From: an uncultured Clostridia bacterium
GTDB taxonomy: Bacteria > Bacillota > Clostridia > TANB77 > CAG-508
Assembly (NCBI GenBank): GCA_948585895.1
Contig: CAPBNZ010000076.1
Coordinates: forward strand, 1-7,260
Direction of reading: 5' to 3'
DNA: 7,260 nucleotides
Shown: positions 5,940 to 7,260 of the stretch, in pieces
Layout: each line of letters opens with the position of its first letter
Numbering within the stretch: position 1 is the first letter of the stretch
Notes under the pieces: model-generated
What the model was told of the DNA's origin: nothing
Databases searched by the model: none
The model's input: the letters and a program-made list of their open reading frames with translations, nothing else
Translations under genes and position numbers: made by a program

Positions 5940-7169
5940 ATGAAGAAAATAGATGTTCAAAATGCAATAACAAAATATTTATCGAGTAACCATTTTACAA
6001 TAGTTGATACTTTATCCAAACAATATTCAATTTCATCATATGAACAATATATTGAATGTTTTATTCTAATATGCAAAACATATCAGAATAATATTACAGA
6101 ATTTTATGAAGAGGGAAGAGATTTCATAGATAAAATGAATAGTTTTATAAACAATACTATTCAAAATGTAGAAGATGAATCATTAGAAAACTATGTTGAT
6201 AATAATTTAAAAAGTGAGTTAGGATTTGATTATTATAAATCTGTAAATTTAATTAGTATATATCCTAAAAGTTTTTTACTTCAAAGAGAATGTTCTCAAG
6301 AAGCTTTTACCAATATTTATAGTGAATTGGGCTATGATATGCTTAAACAATATATAGAATTAGTAAAATCTCCATCAAGTTTTTCATCTTATATAAATGA
6401 TAGTAATAGGCAAATTGTTGCAATGAAGTTTTTATTATTTAAAACTGATCATCATAGTTCAGCAAAATTAAAACGAGATTATTCAGCAAAAACTATATAC
6501 CAAGAGACTAGCAATAATATAACTGAAACTATTTCTGCTATTACTAAAGAAAAAGAAGATTTTATAAATTATATGAATGAGCAGAAAGAAAACTATAATA
6601 ACTGGTTTGAAGATACATCTGATAAAATGGATAATTTTGTTCTTAATCATAGTAACGAACTTTCTAATTTAGAAGGAACATATGAAGAAAAATTAAAGAT
6701 TGAGAAACCAGCAGAATTTATGTTTCAAAAATCAGAAGAATATAAAAAATCTTTTTATTTGTGGTGTATAGCAATAGTTGTATTATCTTGTATATTGATA
6801 ATATTACTTGCATTTATAGTAAATCCACAAGTTACTTTTAGTGATAAATTGATAACAGTCAATGTGTTAAGTAAAGATATGCCAGTTTATAGTAGTGTTA
6901 TACTTTTAGCAATGATATCACTTGTAGTGTATATCTTAAGAATTTTTATAAAAATGGCTATATCGTCTAAACATTTAATGGAGGAATATAAACAAAAATA
7001 TTCATTAACATATTTTTACTTATCACTTGTTAATAATGGTAATATAGAAGATGAAAAATCAAGAAATATAATTTTAACATCTTTATTTACAAAAGCTGAT
7101 ACAGGATTACTAAAAAATGATAATTCTAATGATTTAGAAAAAACATTATTATCACAATTAATTAAATAA
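5940..7169 (+). CDS. Two-helix membrane protein with a DUF6161-like C-terminus
   Basis: A 409-residue protein of unknown function. Residues 1-185 look soluble and helical with no motif I recognise. Residues about 186-270 are rich in Glu, Lys and Asn, consistent with a coiled-coil stalk. Two membrane helices follow near 272-293 and 316-336, separated by a short loop containing NPQVTFSDKLITVNV. The last 65 residues, with HLMEEYKQKYSLTYFYLSL (345-363), IILTSLF (377-383) and GLLKND (389-394), resemble from memory the conserved end of DUF6161 proteins, which are scattered and accessory in bacteria. There is no signal peptide, so both long ends are probably cytoplasmic. The start is ATG at 5940, five bases after a strong aaggag (5929-5934). 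It has its own promoter and a terminator at both sides, so it is a self-contained cassette. A defence or membrane-stress role is only a guess, as no nuclease, protease or nucleotide-cyclase motif is seen. Confidence 0.6.
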   Translation: MKKIDVQNAITKYLSSNHFTIVDTLSKQYSISSYEQYIECFILICKTYQNNITEFYEEGRDFIDKMNSFINNTIQNVEDESLENYVDNNLKSELGFDYYKSVNLISIYPKSFLLQRECSQEAFTNIYSELGYDMLKQYIELVKSPSSFSSYINDSNRQIVAMKFLLFKTDHHSSAKLKRDYSAKTIYQETSNNITETISAITKEKEDFINYMNEQKENYNNWFEDTSDKMDNFVLNHSNELSNLEGTYEEKLKIEKPAEFMFQKSEEYKKSFYLWCIAIVVLSCILIILLAFIVNPQVTFSDKLITVNVLSKDMPVYSSVILLAMISLVVYILRIFIKMAISSKHLMEEYKQKYSLTYFYLSLVNNGNIEDEKSRNIILTSLFTKADTGLLKNDNSNDLEKTLLSQLIK

Positions 7170-7177
7170 AAATTTTT

Positions 7178-7217
7178 ATAAAGCTTTAAAAGTAAAATTT
7201 TAGGGCTTTATTTTTTT
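7178..7217 (+). terminator. Intrinsic terminator after the last gene
   Basis: The arms 7178-7191 and 7198-7211 form a 14-bp stem with two G-U pairs and a six-base loop, followed by a T-run at 7212-7217. It begins eight bases after the stop codon at 7167-7169. The minus strand also has T-rich sequence beyond the stem, so it may work in both directions. Confidence 0.85.
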
Positions 7218-7260
7218 GACCTAAAAAAATCATACTAAAAACAATTTTAAAAGCCACAAA

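Noticed and set aside
7218..7260. Possible start of another gene or element at the right end
   Set aside because: Only AT-rich sequence after the terminator; no ribosome binding site, start codon with an open frame, or repeat that can be supported.
1..7260. CRISPR array, tRNA or rRNA gene
   Set aside because: No regularly spaced repeats of suitable length were seen beyond the three contiguous 15-bp units at 31-75, and no cloverleaf or rRNA-like segment was recognised by eye.

Overview
The window is AT-rich, low-GC DNA. The protein families and codon use suggest a spore-forming member of the Bacillota, most likely a clostridium-like anaerobe. The main clues are a clostridial-type NifS cysteine desulfurase, a COG2509 FAD dehydrogenase, a CmpB-type membrane protein and a SpoIIID-like helix-turn-helix gene. 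All assignments come from reading motifs; no database was searched.

Layout. Bases 1-75 hold a perfect short hairpin followed by three tandem 15-bp units, which look like the edge of a small mobile or repetitive element. A patatin-like lipase gene follows (154-1006). It is split by a one-base frameshift at an A6 run, so it reads as a pseudogene unless this is a sequence error. The nifS-type cysteine desulfurase (1057-2196) lies 50 bp further on and is probably in the same transcript. A bidirectional hairpin terminator (about 2240-2289) separates it from the convergent FAD-dependent dehydrogenase (2333-3901, minus strand). That gene and tcdA (3993-4682, plus strand) diverge from a compact intergenic region holding a perfect 14-bp inverted repeat. 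Each arm carries a TGCTATAAT extended -10 box, facing outward. A CmpB-family multi-pass membrane protein (4830-5465), a small SpoIIID-like gene with an unfamiliar C-terminus (5566-5805) and a two-helix membrane protein with a DUF6161-like C-terminus (5940-7169) follow on the plus strand. The window ends with a strong intrinsic terminator.

How the parts relate. The cysteine desulfurase and TcdA both belong to tRNA and sulfur chemistry. In E. coli the TcdA homologue (CsdL) sits beside the CsdA desulfurase and CsdE, so their closeness here may be meaningful, although they are separated by a minus-strand gene. The other genes show no shared pathway.

The regions most worth a second look are the mirror-image divergent promoter, the SpoIIID-like gene whose Shine-Dalgarno is predicted to be buried in a hairpin, and the last gene, which has a promoter, then a terminator-like hairpin, then its ribosome binding site. 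I did not find a clear multi-gene novel system. The last gene is the best candidate for an accessory function such as phage defence, but that is only an inference.
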